64,000 bases of DNA from Paenibacillus sp. MMS18-CY102 (lineage in GTDB: Bacteria > Bacillota > Bacilli > Paenibacillales > Paenibacillaceae). Location: assembly GCF_009789195.1 (NCBI RefSeq), contig NZ_WSTC01000004.1, positions 62,001-126,000 on the forward strand. The letters are read 5' to 3'. The position numbers and the translations under genes were made by a program. The notes beneath the pieces were generated by a model. It ran no database searches. It saw only the letters and a program-made list of their open reading frames with translations, and was not told the origin of the DNA. Below, in pieces: positions 20,846-29,579 of this stretch; within the stretch, counting starts at the first letter, position 1; every line of letters starts with the position of its first letter.

Positions 20846-21910
20846 CTAATCGCCGCCTCCGCCGCAGGAAGATCCACAAGAGGAACCGCAAGACGAGCCG
20901 CTGCTGCATGAGCTGTCCCCGCCGCCATGGGAAGAAGAATCGCCATCTCCATGATGGTGGTTATGATGATGCGAGCCGCCGCCCGAATCACTGCCTGTCG
21001 AGCATTGATTCGTCGAGCTGTTCCCTGAGGCATGGCGCTTCTGCTCATCCGTAAGCGATTCATCCATTCGTTGCGATACATAATTAGGCTCCAAAATCGA
21101 ATAGTACAGCAGCATCCCTCCGCCTGCCATGCTAACCATATCGAAATCATCATTTCTGCCCGCCCTGCGGGACGAAGACGCTTGCCGCTTGCGCGCGCCA
21201 GTCACCTGCCGCTTAGCCGCTTCGATTAAATGCGTAATTGTTGCATCCAAATCACTGTGAAGTGCTGCTGTATCACGCCGGAATAACGACTCCCGGAGCG
21301 ATTGCCCGTCACTGAACTCCAATTGCTCTAACTGGCTTGCCTTTAAAGGATGCCGATAGAACGAGCCCCATAACTTCCCGCTGGCCGGCGACATCCCGAA
21401 AAGCTCTGAGTACGCCCAATCAAACCAAGCCCGGCTTCCGGCATCCGGCTTATTATCTCCCGGGCCATGCGGCGCATGATGAATATAAACGCCGCAGAAC
21501 CGTTGGCAAAACGTTTCGTATTCCCGCGTAAACATGAGCATTTGATGCCATACATCATCGGCCTTTGCGCTGTACATCGGCACGTTGCGAAGCAATGCGC
21601 ATAACAAGAAAAACCGTTTAAGCTCAAACCATGTCCACTGCCATTCCGCGTCCGTCATCTTAGGGCTCGCCTGAAGCACCCGATCATGCACCCGCGATTC
21701 GAAGCCCTCTTCCAATGCTGCTTCCAATCGTTCGGCCGCACTGCGGGCAGGATGCCCGAACGGCAGCCCTAACGCAACAGGAGGCGGTTCTTGTGGAAAT
21801 GCTCTGCCTAACCCTCTTCCACGGCCTCCATGTTGCTTATTTCGATTGGATAGATTGCCAAATACGATCGCGATTACGATGATACCAACAACGAACAAAA
21901 GTGCCTCCAT
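20846..21910 (-). CDS. Membrane protein with GRDP-like domain and Cys/Gly/Ser-rich tail
   Basis: A 354-aa protein not recognised as a named bacterial gene. It starts with one membrane helix (about residues 2-18), then a basic Gly/Arg stretch. A middle domain at about residues 95-165 contains DDVWHQMLMFTREYETFCQ and GVYIHHAPHG; this WH-x-Y-x-FC-x-H pattern resembles the GRDP (glycine-rich domain protein) family. Near the C-terminus come HNHHHGDGD and then repeated GSSCGSSCG, giving six Cys in about 25 residues. A metal-binding or cell-envelope role is possible but not shown. The ATG at 21910 follows GGGGAGG. It interrupts the usual glyA-upp neighbourhood. Confidence 0.7.
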   Translation of the reverse strand: MEALLFVVGIIVIAIVFGNLSNRNKQHGGRGRGLGRAFPQEPPPVALGLPFGHPARSAAERLEAALEEGFESRVHDRVLQASPKMTDAEWQWTWFELKRFFLLCALLRNVPMYSAKADDVWHQMLMFTREYETFCQRFCGVYIHHAPHGPGDNKPDAGSRAWFDWAYSELFGMSPASGKLWGSFYRHPLKASQLEQLEFSDGQSLRESLFRRDTAALHSDLDATITHLIEAAKRQVTGARKRQASSSRRAGRNDDFDMVSMAGGGMLLYYSILEPNYVSQRMDESLTDEQKRHASGNSSTNQCSTGSDSGGGSHHHNHHHGDGDSSSHGGGDSSCSSGSSCGSSCGSSCGGGGD

Positions 21911-21980
21911 GCCGAGATACCTCCCCAAACATTCCCATGATTGACAACAGTATAACATAGCCAACCCTGCCGAAGGGCAC

Positions 21981-22015
21981 AAAAAGCCCCCAGCTCCAAT
22001 AAGGAGAGGGGGCTC
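21981..22015 (-). terminator. Terminator of glyA
   Basis: A 7-bp G/C stem (AGCCCCC/GGGGGCT) extended by CTCC/GGAG, followed on the minus strand by TTTTTGTG. It is 30 bases after the glyA stop. Confidence 0.8.
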
Positions 22016-22044
22016 GAGGTTAACCGCGCGAGGTGCGCAGTTGA

Positions 22045-23292
22045 TTAATAAGCCATGCCCGGGTAGAGCGGGAATTGCGCAGTCAGCGCTTGAACTTTGC
22101 CGCGAGCTTCCGCCAGAACAGCTTCGTCCTTCGGATTCTTCAGCGTCATTGCGATTACTTCTGCAATGACTTTCATTGCGTCCGTGTTCATGCCGCGTGC
22201 CGTAGCCGCTGGCGTACCGATCCGAATGCCGCTCGTTACGAACGGGCTGGTAGGGTCGAATGGAATCGCGTTTTTGTTACACGTAATTTGAACGGAATCA
22301 AGTACATGCTCTGCTTCTTTGCCTGTGATGTTCAGGTTGCGGAGGTCGATCAGCATGAGATGGTTGTCCGTACCACCGGAAACGAGGTTCAGGCCGTGCC
22401 CAACAAGCGCATCAGCAAGCACGCGTGCATTGTCGACAACGTTTTGGCCATACTCTTTGAACGAAGGCTCAAGCGCCTCGCCCAAAGCAACAGCTTTTGC
22501 CGCGATAACGTGCATGAGCGGTCCGCCTTGGGAACCTGGGAATACCGCTTTATCGATTGCTGCAGCCCAAGGCTTGCGGCAAAGGATCATGCCGCCGCGC
22601 GGTCCGCGAAGCGTTTTGTGCGTCGTCGTCGTTACAAAGTGTGCATGCGGCACTGGGCTCGGATGCAGGCCAGCAGCAACAAGGCCCGCGATGTGAGCCA
22701 TGTCAACCATGAACAGCGCGCCTACGTCTTGTGCGATTTGGCCAAGCTTCTCGAAATCGATAATGCGCGGATATGCGCTTGCGCCGGCTACGATCAGGCG
22801 TGGACGGTGCTTGAACGCCAGCTTGCGAACTTCTTCATAATCGATCGTGGAAGAGTCCTCTTGTACGCCATAAGGAACGAAGTTGTAAAGAAGGCCCGAT
22901 GCGTTAACTGGGCTGCCGTGCGTCAAGTGGCCGCCATGCGCCAGGTTCATGCCCAGAACCGTGTCGCCAGGGTTGAGGCATGCCAAGTATACAGCCATGT
23001 TTGCTTGTGCGCCGGAGTGAGGCTGCACGTTCGCGTGCTCAGCGCCGAACAGCTCTTTTGCGCGGTCGCGTGCGATATTTTCGACGATATCGACATGCTC
23101 ACAGCCGCCATAGTAGCGTTTGCCTGGGTAGCCTTCCGCATATTTATTCGTCAGCACTGTGCCCATTGCTTCGATAACAGCTTCACTAACGATATTCTCG
23201 GATGCGATCAGCTCGATGTTGTCGCGTTGGCGTTTCAATTCAAGTCCGAGTGCTTCTACAACTGCTGGGTCTTGTTTACGTAGGTTTTCCAT
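22045..23292 (-). CDS. glyA: Serine hydroxymethyltransferase
   Basis: Interconverts serine and glycine with tetrahydrofolate, supplying one-carbon units. The PLP lysine lies in [29 protein letters not shown] and the N-terminal [11 protein letters not shown] are also diagnostic. The ATG at 23292 is preferred to a TTG two codons upstream, since GAGGAGG is nine bases before the ATG but only three before the TTG. That gives 415 aa. Confidence 0.98.
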   Translation of the reverse strand: MENLRKQDPAVVEALGLELKRQRDNIELIASENIVSEAVIEAMGTVLTNKYAEGYPGKRYYGGCEHVDIVENIARDRAKELFGAEHANVQPHSGAQANMAVYLACLNPGDTVLGMNLAHGGHLTHGSPVNASGLLYNFVPYGVQEDSSTIDYEEVRKLAFKHRPRLIVAGASAYPRIIDFEKLGQIAQDVGALFMVDMAHIAGLVAAGLHPSPVPHAHFVTTTTHKTLRGPRGGMILCRKPWAAAIDKAVFPGSQGGPLMHVIAAKAVALGEALEPSFKEYGQNVVDNARVLADALVGHGLNLVSGGTDNHLMLIDLRNLNITGKEAEHVLDSVQITCNKNAIPFDPTSPFVTSGIRIGTPAATARGMNTDAMKVIAEVIAMTLKNPKDEAVLAEARGKVQALTAQFPLYPGMAY

Positions 23293-23393
23293 TCTCAATA
23301 TCCTCCTCTAATGGCCATGCTTATATGGTTAAGCTCAAAAAAAGCTCTTGCTGGATCTCTGGCGAATCTATTCTATTACTCTCGAAACTCCCG

Positions 23394-23999
23394 TTACTTA
23401 CAGGTGCCGCTATTTTGCCCGGCTGGCTGCTCCAGTTCATAAACCGCTCTAGCGCCGCCAATCAGCTTCGGCCTTGCGAATGCCATCGTCACATGCGCCG
23501 CCCCAATGGTGCGTACGGATGGACGAACGGGTACAGCTACTGCCCGCAGATGCATCCCGATAAACGTATCGCCGATATCGATGCCGGCATGCGCGCGAAC
23601 GCCTTCAACGAGCACAGCATCTGGGAGCGCCCGATACGCGTATGCGGCCATAGAGCCGCCCGCCTTCGGCACAGGCACTGCTGCCACTTCTTCTAGCCCA
23701 TAGCGATCAGCTGCTTCACGCTCAACAACAAGCGCCCGATTCAGATGCTCACAGCATTGAAATAACGGATAAAAGCCAATTTCAGCCCGAATCGATTCAA
23801 CGCCTGCGAAAATAGCTTCTGCTGCTAACGTCGTGCCGGATGTCCCGATTCGCTGGCCGAGCACCTCGCTCGTGCTGCAGCCAATCACGACTAATTGGCC
23901 GCGTTTCAGGTTGCCCGCGGCAGCCAGCTCGCGCAGCGCCGTTATAACAGATTGCTCAACTGCCGTGGCCTGTTCCTGGCCAAATGCCGCCGCACTCAT
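23394..23999 (-). CDS. ywlG: YwlG/UPF0340 family protein (TIGR01440)
   Basis: A conserved Firmicute protein of unknown function, always near glyA and rpiB in Bacillus. The 201-aa sequence shows GCSTSEVLGQRIGTSG, FQCCEHLNRALVVE and HAGIDIGDTFIGMHL, all typical of the family, and probable binding-site glycines. The start at 23999 is chosen because GGAGG lies eight bases ahead; earlier in-frame ATGs are too close to or upstream of that site. It sits between rpiB and glyA in the same direction. Confidence 0.9.
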   Translation of the reverse strand: MSAAAFGQEQATAVEQSVITALRELAAAGNLKRGQLVVIGCSTSEVLGQRIGTSGTTLAAEAIFAGVESIRAEIGFYPLFQCCEHLNRALVVEREAADRYGLEEVAAVPVPKAGGSMAAYAYRALPDAVLVEGVRAHAGIDIGDTFIGMHLRAVAVPVRPSVRTIGAAHVTMAFARPKLIGGARAVYELEQPAGQNSGTCK

Positions 24000-24021
24000 C
24001 GCCATTACCTCCGATTCGGGT

Positions 24022-24480
24022 CTAGACGTGATTCGAAACCTGCTTTTCAATATTCATCACTTTATTGATGCGCCCAACATGGCGTTCGCCATTGGAGAAT
24101 GGCGTTTCCAGCCAGATGCGTACAATCTCTTCCGCGATGCCAAAGCCCAGTACGCGTTCGCCCAATGCGAGCACGTTCGTATCATTGTGGTCACGCGTCG
24201 CTTTAGCTGAGAACGTGTCCTGTACGAGCGCACAACGAATCCCTTGCACTTTATTCGCTGCAATTGACATGCCAATGCCCGTGCCGCAAATCAGAATGCC
24301 GCGATCCGCTTCGCCCTTCACTACCGCTTCGCATACAGGAAGCGCATAATCCGGGTAATCGACGGACTGGTCACAGCTGCACCCAACATCTTGCACTTCA
24401 TGGCCAAGCGATTGGATGATCGGAACTAAAACTTCTTTCAGACGGTAGCCGCCATGGTCGGCCCCAATCGAAATCTTCAT
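24022..24480 (-). CDS. rpiB: Ribose-5-phosphate isomerase B
   Basis: Interconverts ribose 5-phosphate and ribulose 5-phosphate in the pentose phosphate pathway. The N-terminal GADHGGYRLKE and the catalytic Cys65 in LICGTGIGMSIAANK are the family marks. Length is 152 aa. AAGGAGG precedes the ATG. It is followed after 22 bases by ywlG, as in B. subtilis. Confidence 0.96.
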   Translation of the reverse strand: MKISIGADHGGYRLKEVLVPIIQSLGHEVQDVGCSCDQSVDYPDYALPVCEAVVKGEADRGILICGTGIGMSIAANKVQGIRCALVQDTFSAKATRDHNDTNVLALGERVLGFGIAEEIVRIWLETPFSNGERHVGRINKVMNIEKQVSNHV

Positions 24481-24570
24481 GAACGTTGATCCTCCTTAGG
24501 ATTGCGCGATTGCGATAGCCTTAGTATACCTAATTTGTCCGAGTTACACGATAGCCCGTACACCCGAAAA

Positions 24571-24611
24571 AAAGCAAAAAGAGCATAACGCGCTCACGCA
24601 CGATGCTCTTT
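24571..24611 (-). terminator. Terminator downstream of ywlE
   Basis: A 9-bp stem AAAGAGCAT/ATGCTCTTT with a 16-base loop; on the minus strand it runs into TTTTTGCTTTTTTTC. It lies about 145 bases beyond the ywlE stop. The stretch between (24612-24755) shows no gene. Confidence 0.8.
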
Positions 24612-24755
24612 GCCCAGGCGACCGGCCGTATATTCCGATGCTCCACCGTGGTATCCCACTTCGTCGCCAGTTACATCGGAAACCGATAATTTGATTTCAT
24701 TTTACTCCAACCTATCGGCAAAATCAATCCTAAAACGAATGGGTCGCCGCCCAAA

Positions 24756-25346
24756 TTAACGTCCATCCCCAGCCTCGCCCAGTTTGTCCAGAAGCTTGTC
24801 CACCGCCGCCTCGATCTCCGCCGCACAGCTCTCATACACCGGCAACGGCCCGCCGAACGGATCCGCAACATCGAAGTTCGGGATTCGCTTCTCCAGCTCC
24901 AGCATGCGAGTGCGCTCTGCTGCCGCCATCTGCTGCCCCAGCGCCTGCTTCATTTGCCATTCCGTGTATAAACGCTCCAGCTCTTCGAGATCAGCGGCTG
25001 TATTGGCATTAAGCGCCGTGTATTCCATCAGCGTATGCGTTTTCTCAAGCGCCTCTGGGAAACGCGCTATTAAACTCCGCTTATGTGCAGAGGTCATCGT
25101 CAAAATAAGATCCGCCCACTCCACAGACGGCTTGCCGAGCGCTCGGCTCACGCCCTCATGCGCCACACGCTTGCGCTTTAGCGTCTCCGCTGCATGGGCT
25201 GAAATCGGCAGCCCGTCCACGGTCGAAACGCCCGCTGAACGGATCTCGAGGCTGATGGAGCGGCTTGCCGCCCGATCGCGCATGATGGCTTCTGCCATCG
25301 GTGACCGGCACGTATTGCCAGTACAAACGAACAATATTCGTTTCAC
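24756..25346 (-). CDS. ywlE: Low-molecular-weight protein phosphatase, YwlE type (arginine phosphatase)
   Basis: The catalytic P-loop is VCTGNTCRSP with nucleophile Cys8 and Arg14; Thr12 equals the Thr that makes B. subtilis YwlE prefer phosphoarginine. The general acid is Asp162 in ADPFGG. The protein (196 aa) is about 45 residues longer than B. subtilis YwlE because of a helical, Glu/Met/Gln-rich insertion at about residues 112-155, just before the acid loop. The position between mntP and rpiB matches B. subtilis. Likely role: dephosphorylating proteins tagged by the McsB arginine kinase. Confidence 0.9.
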   Translation of the reverse strand: MKRILFVCTGNTCRSPMAEAIMRDRAASRSISLEIRSAGVSTVDGLPISAHAAETLKRKRVAHEGVSRALGKPSVEWADLILTMTSAHKRSLIARFPEALEKTHTLMEYTALNANTAADLEELERLYTEWQMKQALGQQMAAAERTRMLELEKRIPNFDVADPFGGPLPVYESCAAEIEAAVDKLLDKLGEAGDGR

Positions 25347-25368
25347 TTAGATGCCAATCCCCTTTCAG

Positions 25369-25929
25369 TTAGAACACAAATAGTAGCCCAAACGTCAGCA
25401 AAATAATGCCGCCGCACGCCTCACCATATTCCCCAAGGCTGCGGCTCGCGCGGCGTCCCAACAACAGTCCTAGCACAGACATCAGGCCGCCAAAAAATCC
25501 GAATAGCATCACCGTGTATAACACATCAGCCGCAAACATGCCCAGCGAAACGCCGACTGAGAAGGAATCGACGCTTACGCTGAAGGCGAACAACAGCATT
25601 CCCCAGCCCGTCTGATGGTTCACGCCAGGGCTATCGCCGCCTCGGAACGAGTTATACACCATATGCCCGCCAAGCAGCAGCAACAGAATGCCCGCGGCAC
25701 GCGAAGCAACGTTGCCCAGCAGCTCGCTTACATACTGCCCAGCTGTCATGCCGAGCAAGGGCATGAGCACGTGGAACAACGCAATAATCGCACTAAGCAG
25801 CAAAATCCGTTTCAGCCCTATGCCCTTCATTCCTATTCCAACGCCCAGCGAAAAAGCATCCATCCCAAGCGCAATAGCCATAATAAGCAGTGTTAACCAT
25901 TCTCCGGCACCCATACTCGAACCCAGCAT
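25369..25929 (-). CDS. mntP: Manganese efflux pump MntP
   Basis: A 186-aa membrane protein with six hydrophobic segments and two inverted halves. The conserved Asp residues appear as Asp24 (LGMDAFSLG) and Asp120 (SVDSFSVG). The start at 25929 has GGGGGAG eight bases ahead. It corresponds to ywlD of B. subtilis, lying between sua5 and ywlE. No yybP-ykoY manganese riboswitch is present in the short gap ahead of it, so it is probably read through from sua5. Confidence 0.93.
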   Translation of the reverse strand: MLGSSMGAGEWLTLLIMAIALGMDAFSLGVGIGMKGIGLKRILLLSAIIALFHVLMPLLGMTAGQYVSELLGNVASRAAGILLLLLGGHMVYNSFRGGDSPGVNHQTGWGMLLFAFSVSVDSFSVGVSLGMFAADVLYTVMLFGFFGGLMSVLGLLLGRRASRSLGEYGEACGGIILLTFGLLFVF

Positions 25930-26004
25930 TCATCCATCTCCCCCGCGTGGCCCCATAGTTGTACCACTTTATGCGGACGAGCGATGAAACATGTTTCGGC
26001 AAAG

Positions 26005-27072
26005 CTAAACGTGAATGATTTGGTGGCCCGCTGCTTTCTCCAGGCGGTTCATGAGCGCCAAGCCAATGCCCTCGCTGGAGCAAGCCTCTGCCCATATTCG
26101 CTGGACATCGCGGGCGTCGAATTCCCGCAAGGCGACGTACAACCCTTGTGCCGCTGTCTCAAGCTTCATCAAGCTGCCGCAGGAAATGACAACGTCGGCA
26201 TCATAACTCGCCGCATGCTCATCATAAGTGAGCACGCCGGTTATTTCGCCTTGCTCCTTAGCTGCCCGCACCGCTTCTGCAATATAAGCGCGGACGTTGT
26301 CCGGCTCGCCGTGAACCAGCAGCATGCTGCCGCGCGGCGCGTAATGCGTATATTTCATGCCAGGGGACCGCGGCGCGGCAGCCGCTTCCAACGATTCGTC
26401 CAGCAGCACGGTTGGCGCCACTTCACGAAGCTGCGCTGGCGTAATACCACCCGGCCGCAAGATGCGAACGACGCCTTGCGCTTCCACAAGAACGACGGTC
26501 GATTCCAGCCCAACCCCAGTCGGGCCGCCGTCCACGATTCCATCGATGAGCCCATCTAAATCTTCACGTACATGCTCAGCTAATGTCGGGCTGGGCCGTC
26601 CAGAGCGATTAGCGCTAGGTGCAGCAACAGGGCAACCGGACTCAGTGATCAACCGCAAGGCAACCTCGTGATCCGGCATTCGCACCGCCACAGTGTTCAG
26701 CCCTGCGGTTACGCGTGGCGACACCGCCCCTTCGAGCGCAGGGAGGACGAGCGTTAACGGTCCTGGCCAGAAGCGGCGCATAAGCGCCTTTTCCGTATCG
26801 CCGTACGGTTGCACCAGCGTTTGCAGCTGCTCCTCCTTGGCGATATGGACGATCAACGGGTTGTCGGATGGGCGGCCTTTGGCGGCAAACACGCTCTCTA
26901 CTGCAGCTGTCTGCCGTGCATCCGCACCTAATCCGTATACGGTCTCTGTCGGAAAAGCGATTGTTCCGCCTGCACGCAGAAGCTTCGCGGCAGCCGCAAT
27001 TGCGGCTTGATCCGCCTCTCCTTGCGCCTTTGAATCCCCCTTCACCTGCCAGAATTGCGTCTTTATAGTCAT
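26005..27072 (-). CDS. ywlC: L-threonylcarbamoyladenylate synthase (Sua5/YwlC)
   Basis: Makes threonylcarbamoyl-AMP from Thr, bicarbonate and ATP for the t6A37 modification of tRNA. The N-terminal YrdC domain (about residues 20-210) has GGTIAFPTETVYGLGADA, KGRPSDNPLIVHI and SANRSGRPSPT. A linker RSPGMKYTHYAPRG leads to the C-terminal Sua5 domain. At 355 aa it is the long form. The position beside spoIIR agrees with B. subtilis. Confidence 0.96.
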   Translation of the reverse strand: MTIKTQFWQVKGDSKAQGEADQAAIAAAAKLLRAGGTIAFPTETVYGLGADARQTAAVESVFAAKGRPSDNPLIVHIAKEEQLQTLVQPYGDTEKALMRRFWPGPLTLVLPALEGAVSPRVTAGLNTVAVRMPDHEVALRLITESGCPVAAPSANRSGRPSPTLAEHVREDLDGLIDGIVDGGPTGVGLESTVVLVEAQGVVRILRPGGITPAQLREVAPTVLLDESLEAAAAPRSPGMKYTHYAPRGSMLLVHGEPDNVRAYIAEAVRAAKEQGEITGVLTYDEHAASYDADVVISCGSLMKLETAAQGLYVALREFDARDVQRIWAEACSSEGIGLALMNRLEKAAGHQIIHV

Positions 27073-27141
27073 AGAAGCGATCCATTCCTTGTCATTTTAC
27101 ATTTTATGAGCACCATGCTTAATCTTCTCTAGTATAACACA

Positions 27142-27170
27142 TCAAAGCCGGCTGCTTGCGCATGCCGGCT
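27142..27170 (-). terminator. Weak terminator after spoIIR
   Basis: AGCCGGC and GCCGGCT form a 7-bp stem with an inner TGC/GCA pairing; on the minus strand only TTTGATG follows. It lies about 30 bases after the spoIIR stop, so read-through into ywlC is likely. Confidence 0.5.
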
Positions 27171-27201
27171 GTAATTGCGGGAATATTGGGATGGGGAATA
27201 A

Positions 27202-28083
27202 TTAAGCGAATAAGGACCGGAAAAATCCAATAATAGCTTCAAAAATCTCAACGATAAAAAACTTGGCTTTCGGCGTTTCGGCCGACGCTGTTTGTTCCTT
27301 TTGAGCATGCTCCGTTTTCCCTGCCTTGCCTGCTTCGGCCTGCTTCACTAGTGCCTGCTCGTTGCCATTGGCTTTCGTTTTCGATTTAGACACCTTAGCC
27401 GAGGCATCTTGCTTGTTCTCTGCTTGATCAGCCGGCGCTGCGGCCGCCACAGGCTCAGCCTCACCCGATGCAGCGTCTACAAAACATAATGGCGGGAAGA
27501 GCACGCACCACCAATTTTGTCCGGCACCATCGCCAAGCGTGATGCGAAGCGCCTCGTAATCGCCAGCAGGGTAAACGCGGCTTCCATACATTTTGGTAGG
27601 GAATGGAACGACAGCCAGCTCAGCTTTGAATCCATAATCGAAGCCGCGAATCTCGAGCTCATGGGCAACGATTGCCTCAATCTCCCCCATGTGCAAGCGA
27701 ATCGTCTGGCGTGCAGCTTCAATCGTGGACGGGCCAGCGACCCAGCCATTCATCGCTTTCACAACAGCATCACGCACATGGCGTTTCACCGCTTGGTCAA
27801 CCGGATTGTCCGAGTTAGCGAGAATGCGCAAGCGGATCGACTGCTCCGGAATCGCTCCTTCAACAGCTGCCGCATCCGTTCGCACTTGCTCCCAGCTCAT
27901 CACTAACACGAATAATGCAATAACAAGATAGCCATACATCGGACGATATGCAAAACGGCTGCGCCGCGGCTTTTCACTTTCACTGGAAACAACTTTAGCA
28001 GGAACGTTAACATCAGAAGAATTAAGATCAGAAGCAGCAACATCAGAAGAACTAACCGAATAATAGGAATGATGGCGGATCAT
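27202..28083 (-). CDS. spoIIR: Stage II sporulation protein R
   Basis: A secreted forespore signal that activates processing of pro-sigma-E in the mother cell. After a polar N-terminal 50 residues comes a membrane or signal helix (YGYLVIALFVLVMSWE), then the conserved domain with IRLRILANSDNPVDQAVKR and the NWWCVLFPPLCFVD motif. At 293 aa it is longer than the B. subtilis protein (224 aa): a Lys/Ala/Glu-rich linker and a hydrophobic C-terminal helix (FFIVEIFEAIIGFFRSLF) are added. ATG at 28083 is favoured over a GTG two codons earlier by spacing to GAGAGGGG. Confidence 0.93.
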   Translation of the reverse strand: MIRHHSYYSVSSSDVAASDLNSSDVNVPAKVVSSESEKPRRSRFAYRPMYGYLVIALFVLVMSWEQVRTDAAAVEGAIPEQSIRLRILANSDNPVDQAVKRHVRDAVVKAMNGWVAGPSTIEAARQTIRLHMGEIEAIVAHELEIRGFDYGFKAELAVVPFPTKMYGSRVYPAGDYEALRITLGDGAGQNWWCVLFPPLCFVDAASGEAEPVAAAAPADQAENKQDASAKVSKSKTKANGNEQALVKQAEAGKAGKTEHAQKEQTASAETPKAKFFIVEIFEAIIGFFRSLFA

Positions 28084-28280
28084 AGACACAAGCCCCTCTC
28101 AGGCACCCGTCGGCGCTAGCTTGCGTTCCGGAACGAATCTATCCCTATTATGTCCGGGGCTTTGAATCTATAAACCTAGCAAGTGGAATAAAATGCAGAA
28201 AGATTGTACCGCCAATAGAGGAGAGATCGGCGGATGCGTGTTGCACGTACAACCCGTGCAGGGTACACGCAAAGAAGTGC

Positions 28281-28392
28281 CGGCGCTTCGCGCTAGTAGG
28301 GCAGGTTTTTCGTTTTTCTCCCCTATTCCTCTCCTTCACCCGCTTTCCCGCCAATAGGGCAGGTTTTTATGCCCTATTAGCGCAAAGCGCCG
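28281..28392. repeat. Long inverted repeat with a nested hairpin and direct repeat
   Basis: A 23-base arm (28281-28303, starting CGGCGCTTCGCGCTAG) is matched by a complementary arm (28370-28392) with two mismatches, 66 bases apart. Inside, AATAGGGCA (28353-28361) forms a 9-bp hairpin with TGCCCTATT (28370-28378), competing for the same right arm. TAGGGCAGGTTTTT occurs twice as a direct repeat (28297 and 28355 on). No coding frame is evident. In the 370-base gap between spoIIR and prmC, nothing was seen in 28084-28280. Confidence 0.6.
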
Positions 28393-28401
28393 ATCCCATG
28401 C

Positions 28402-28446
28402 AAATAGCTGTGCAGAAAGGTTCTTCTACACAGCTATTTTTTTACC
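28402..28446 (+). terminator. Hairpin with T run after prmC, plus-strand orientation
   Basis: AAATAGCTGTG and CACAGCTATTT form an 11-bp stem, and an inner AGAA/TTCT pairing extends it. The T run (seven T) follows on the plus strand, although both flanking genes are on the minus strand; read on the minus strand the stem is followed only by TTTGCATGG. It may still end the prmC transcript, or end an unrecognised plus-strand RNA. Confidence 0.55.
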
Positions 28447-28453
28447 ATTACTT

Positions 28454-29515
28454 TTATAAAACCGAGGCGGGGCTTCCTTTCCTTACAGCAACAACATGCC
28501 TGTCGATGCCGCCATAGTCGGTAACGATCCGAATATGGTCCCAGTAGCCAATTGCTCGCAGCAGATCAGCCACGTCTTCCGCCTGCCCCATACCTAGCTC
28601 GAATGCAACGATGCGGGGCAGTTCCACAAGTTGCAGCAATTGCTTGGCCATGCGGCGATAAGGGTCTAGCCCGTCCATTCCGCCATCTAATGCTAGCCTT
28701 GGTTCGTAGTCGCGAACCTCTGTCTGCAGGGCAGCCAAGTCCCCCGCTGGAATGTATGGCGGATTCGAGACGAGGACATCGATTCGCAATCCAGCCATAC
28801 CCGGTGCCAGATGCCCCTTACCGTTAGTGGAGGCATTATCCAAATCACCTTCGGAGTTAGCAAGGAACGGGCTCAGCAAATCACCTTCAACAAATGTTAC
28901 CCGCCCCTCGCCGGCATGCCGAGACGCATTGCCCCGCGCGACGTGCAGCGCGTCCGGCGACAAGTCAGACGCATATACGCGCCAATCGCTTCGCTCCGCA
29001 GCAAGCGTGACCGCGATCGCGCCGCTCCCCGTGCCAACATCCAGCACCGCCAGCTCCCTATCGCTCGCTTCCGGTCCACCCGCCGGCTGCCCCGCCGCAG
29101 CCGAAGCCGCCCCCCCCGCCTCGCGCGGCCACAATGCGTCCGCCTCAGCCAGTACTGCCTCGACGAGCAGCTCCGTCTCGGGACGCGGAATAAGCACGGC
29201 CGGCTCTACCGCAAACGGCCGCCCGTAGAACCATTGCTCGCCGATTAAATACTGAACCGGCTCCCCCTCAGCCTTGCGCGCCACCAGCTCCGCCCATGGC
29301 GCGAACTTCGCCTCCGGCATCGGCTCGCGCCAATCGCGCAGCAGCTCCGCCTTGCCAAGGCCAAGCACGTGGCCGATCAGCAGCTCCGCATTCGAACGCG
29401 GCTCGCCAATTCCATGCCCAGCAAGCAAAGAAGAAGCCTGCAAGCAGGCTTCTCCGATGGTCATGCCGGGCCGATAGGCGACGGACTCATTCGTTCCCGT
29501 CTCCATGTTCGTCAT
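28454..29515 (-). CDS. prmC: Release factor glutamine methyltransferase
   Basis: Methylates the Gln of the GGQ motif in release factors. The SAM motif VLDVGTGSGAIAVTLA and the catalytic SNPPYIP are present. At 353 aa the protein is long for the family; part of the excess is an Ala/Gly/Pro-rich insertion (about residues 130-150, REAGGAASAAAGQPAGG) and a polar loop around residues 225-240. It is directly downstream of prfA, its substrate's gene, as in most bacteria. Confidence 0.95.
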   Translation of the reverse strand: MTNMETGTNESVAYRPGMTIGEACLQASSLLAGHGIGEPRSNAELLIGHVLGLGKAELLRDWREPMPEAKFAPWAELVARKAEGEPVQYLIGEQWFYGRPFAVEPAVLIPRPETELLVEAVLAEADALWPREAGGAASAAAGQPAGGPEASDRELAVLDVGTGSGAIAVTLAAERSDWRVYASDLSPDALHVARGNASRHAGEGRVTFVEGDLLSPFLANSEGDLDNASTNGKGHLAPGMAGLRIDVLVSNPPYIPAGDLAALQTEVRDYEPRLALDGGMDGLDPYRRMAKQLLQLVELPRIVAFELGMGQAEDVADLLRAIGYWDHIRIVTDYGGIDRHVVAVRKGSPASVL

Positions 29516-29579
29516 CTTCGCATGACACTCCTTTTATTAAACTGCGGCACACTCGCCACCTAAATCCCAAAAACGCAAC

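Noticed and set aside
22075-23283. A 402-codon plus-strand frame opposite glyA
   Set aside because: Shadow of glyA codon bias; no family motif and no start signal.
25930-26004. Possible yybP-ykoY manganese riboswitch before mntP
   Set aside because: The gap is only 75 bases and lacks the conserved manganese-sensing loops.
28084-28280. A plus-strand small RNA promoter feeding the plus-oriented hairpin at 28402
   Set aside because: TATTAT and TAAAAT-like sequences occur, but none has a -35 partner at 16-18 bases.
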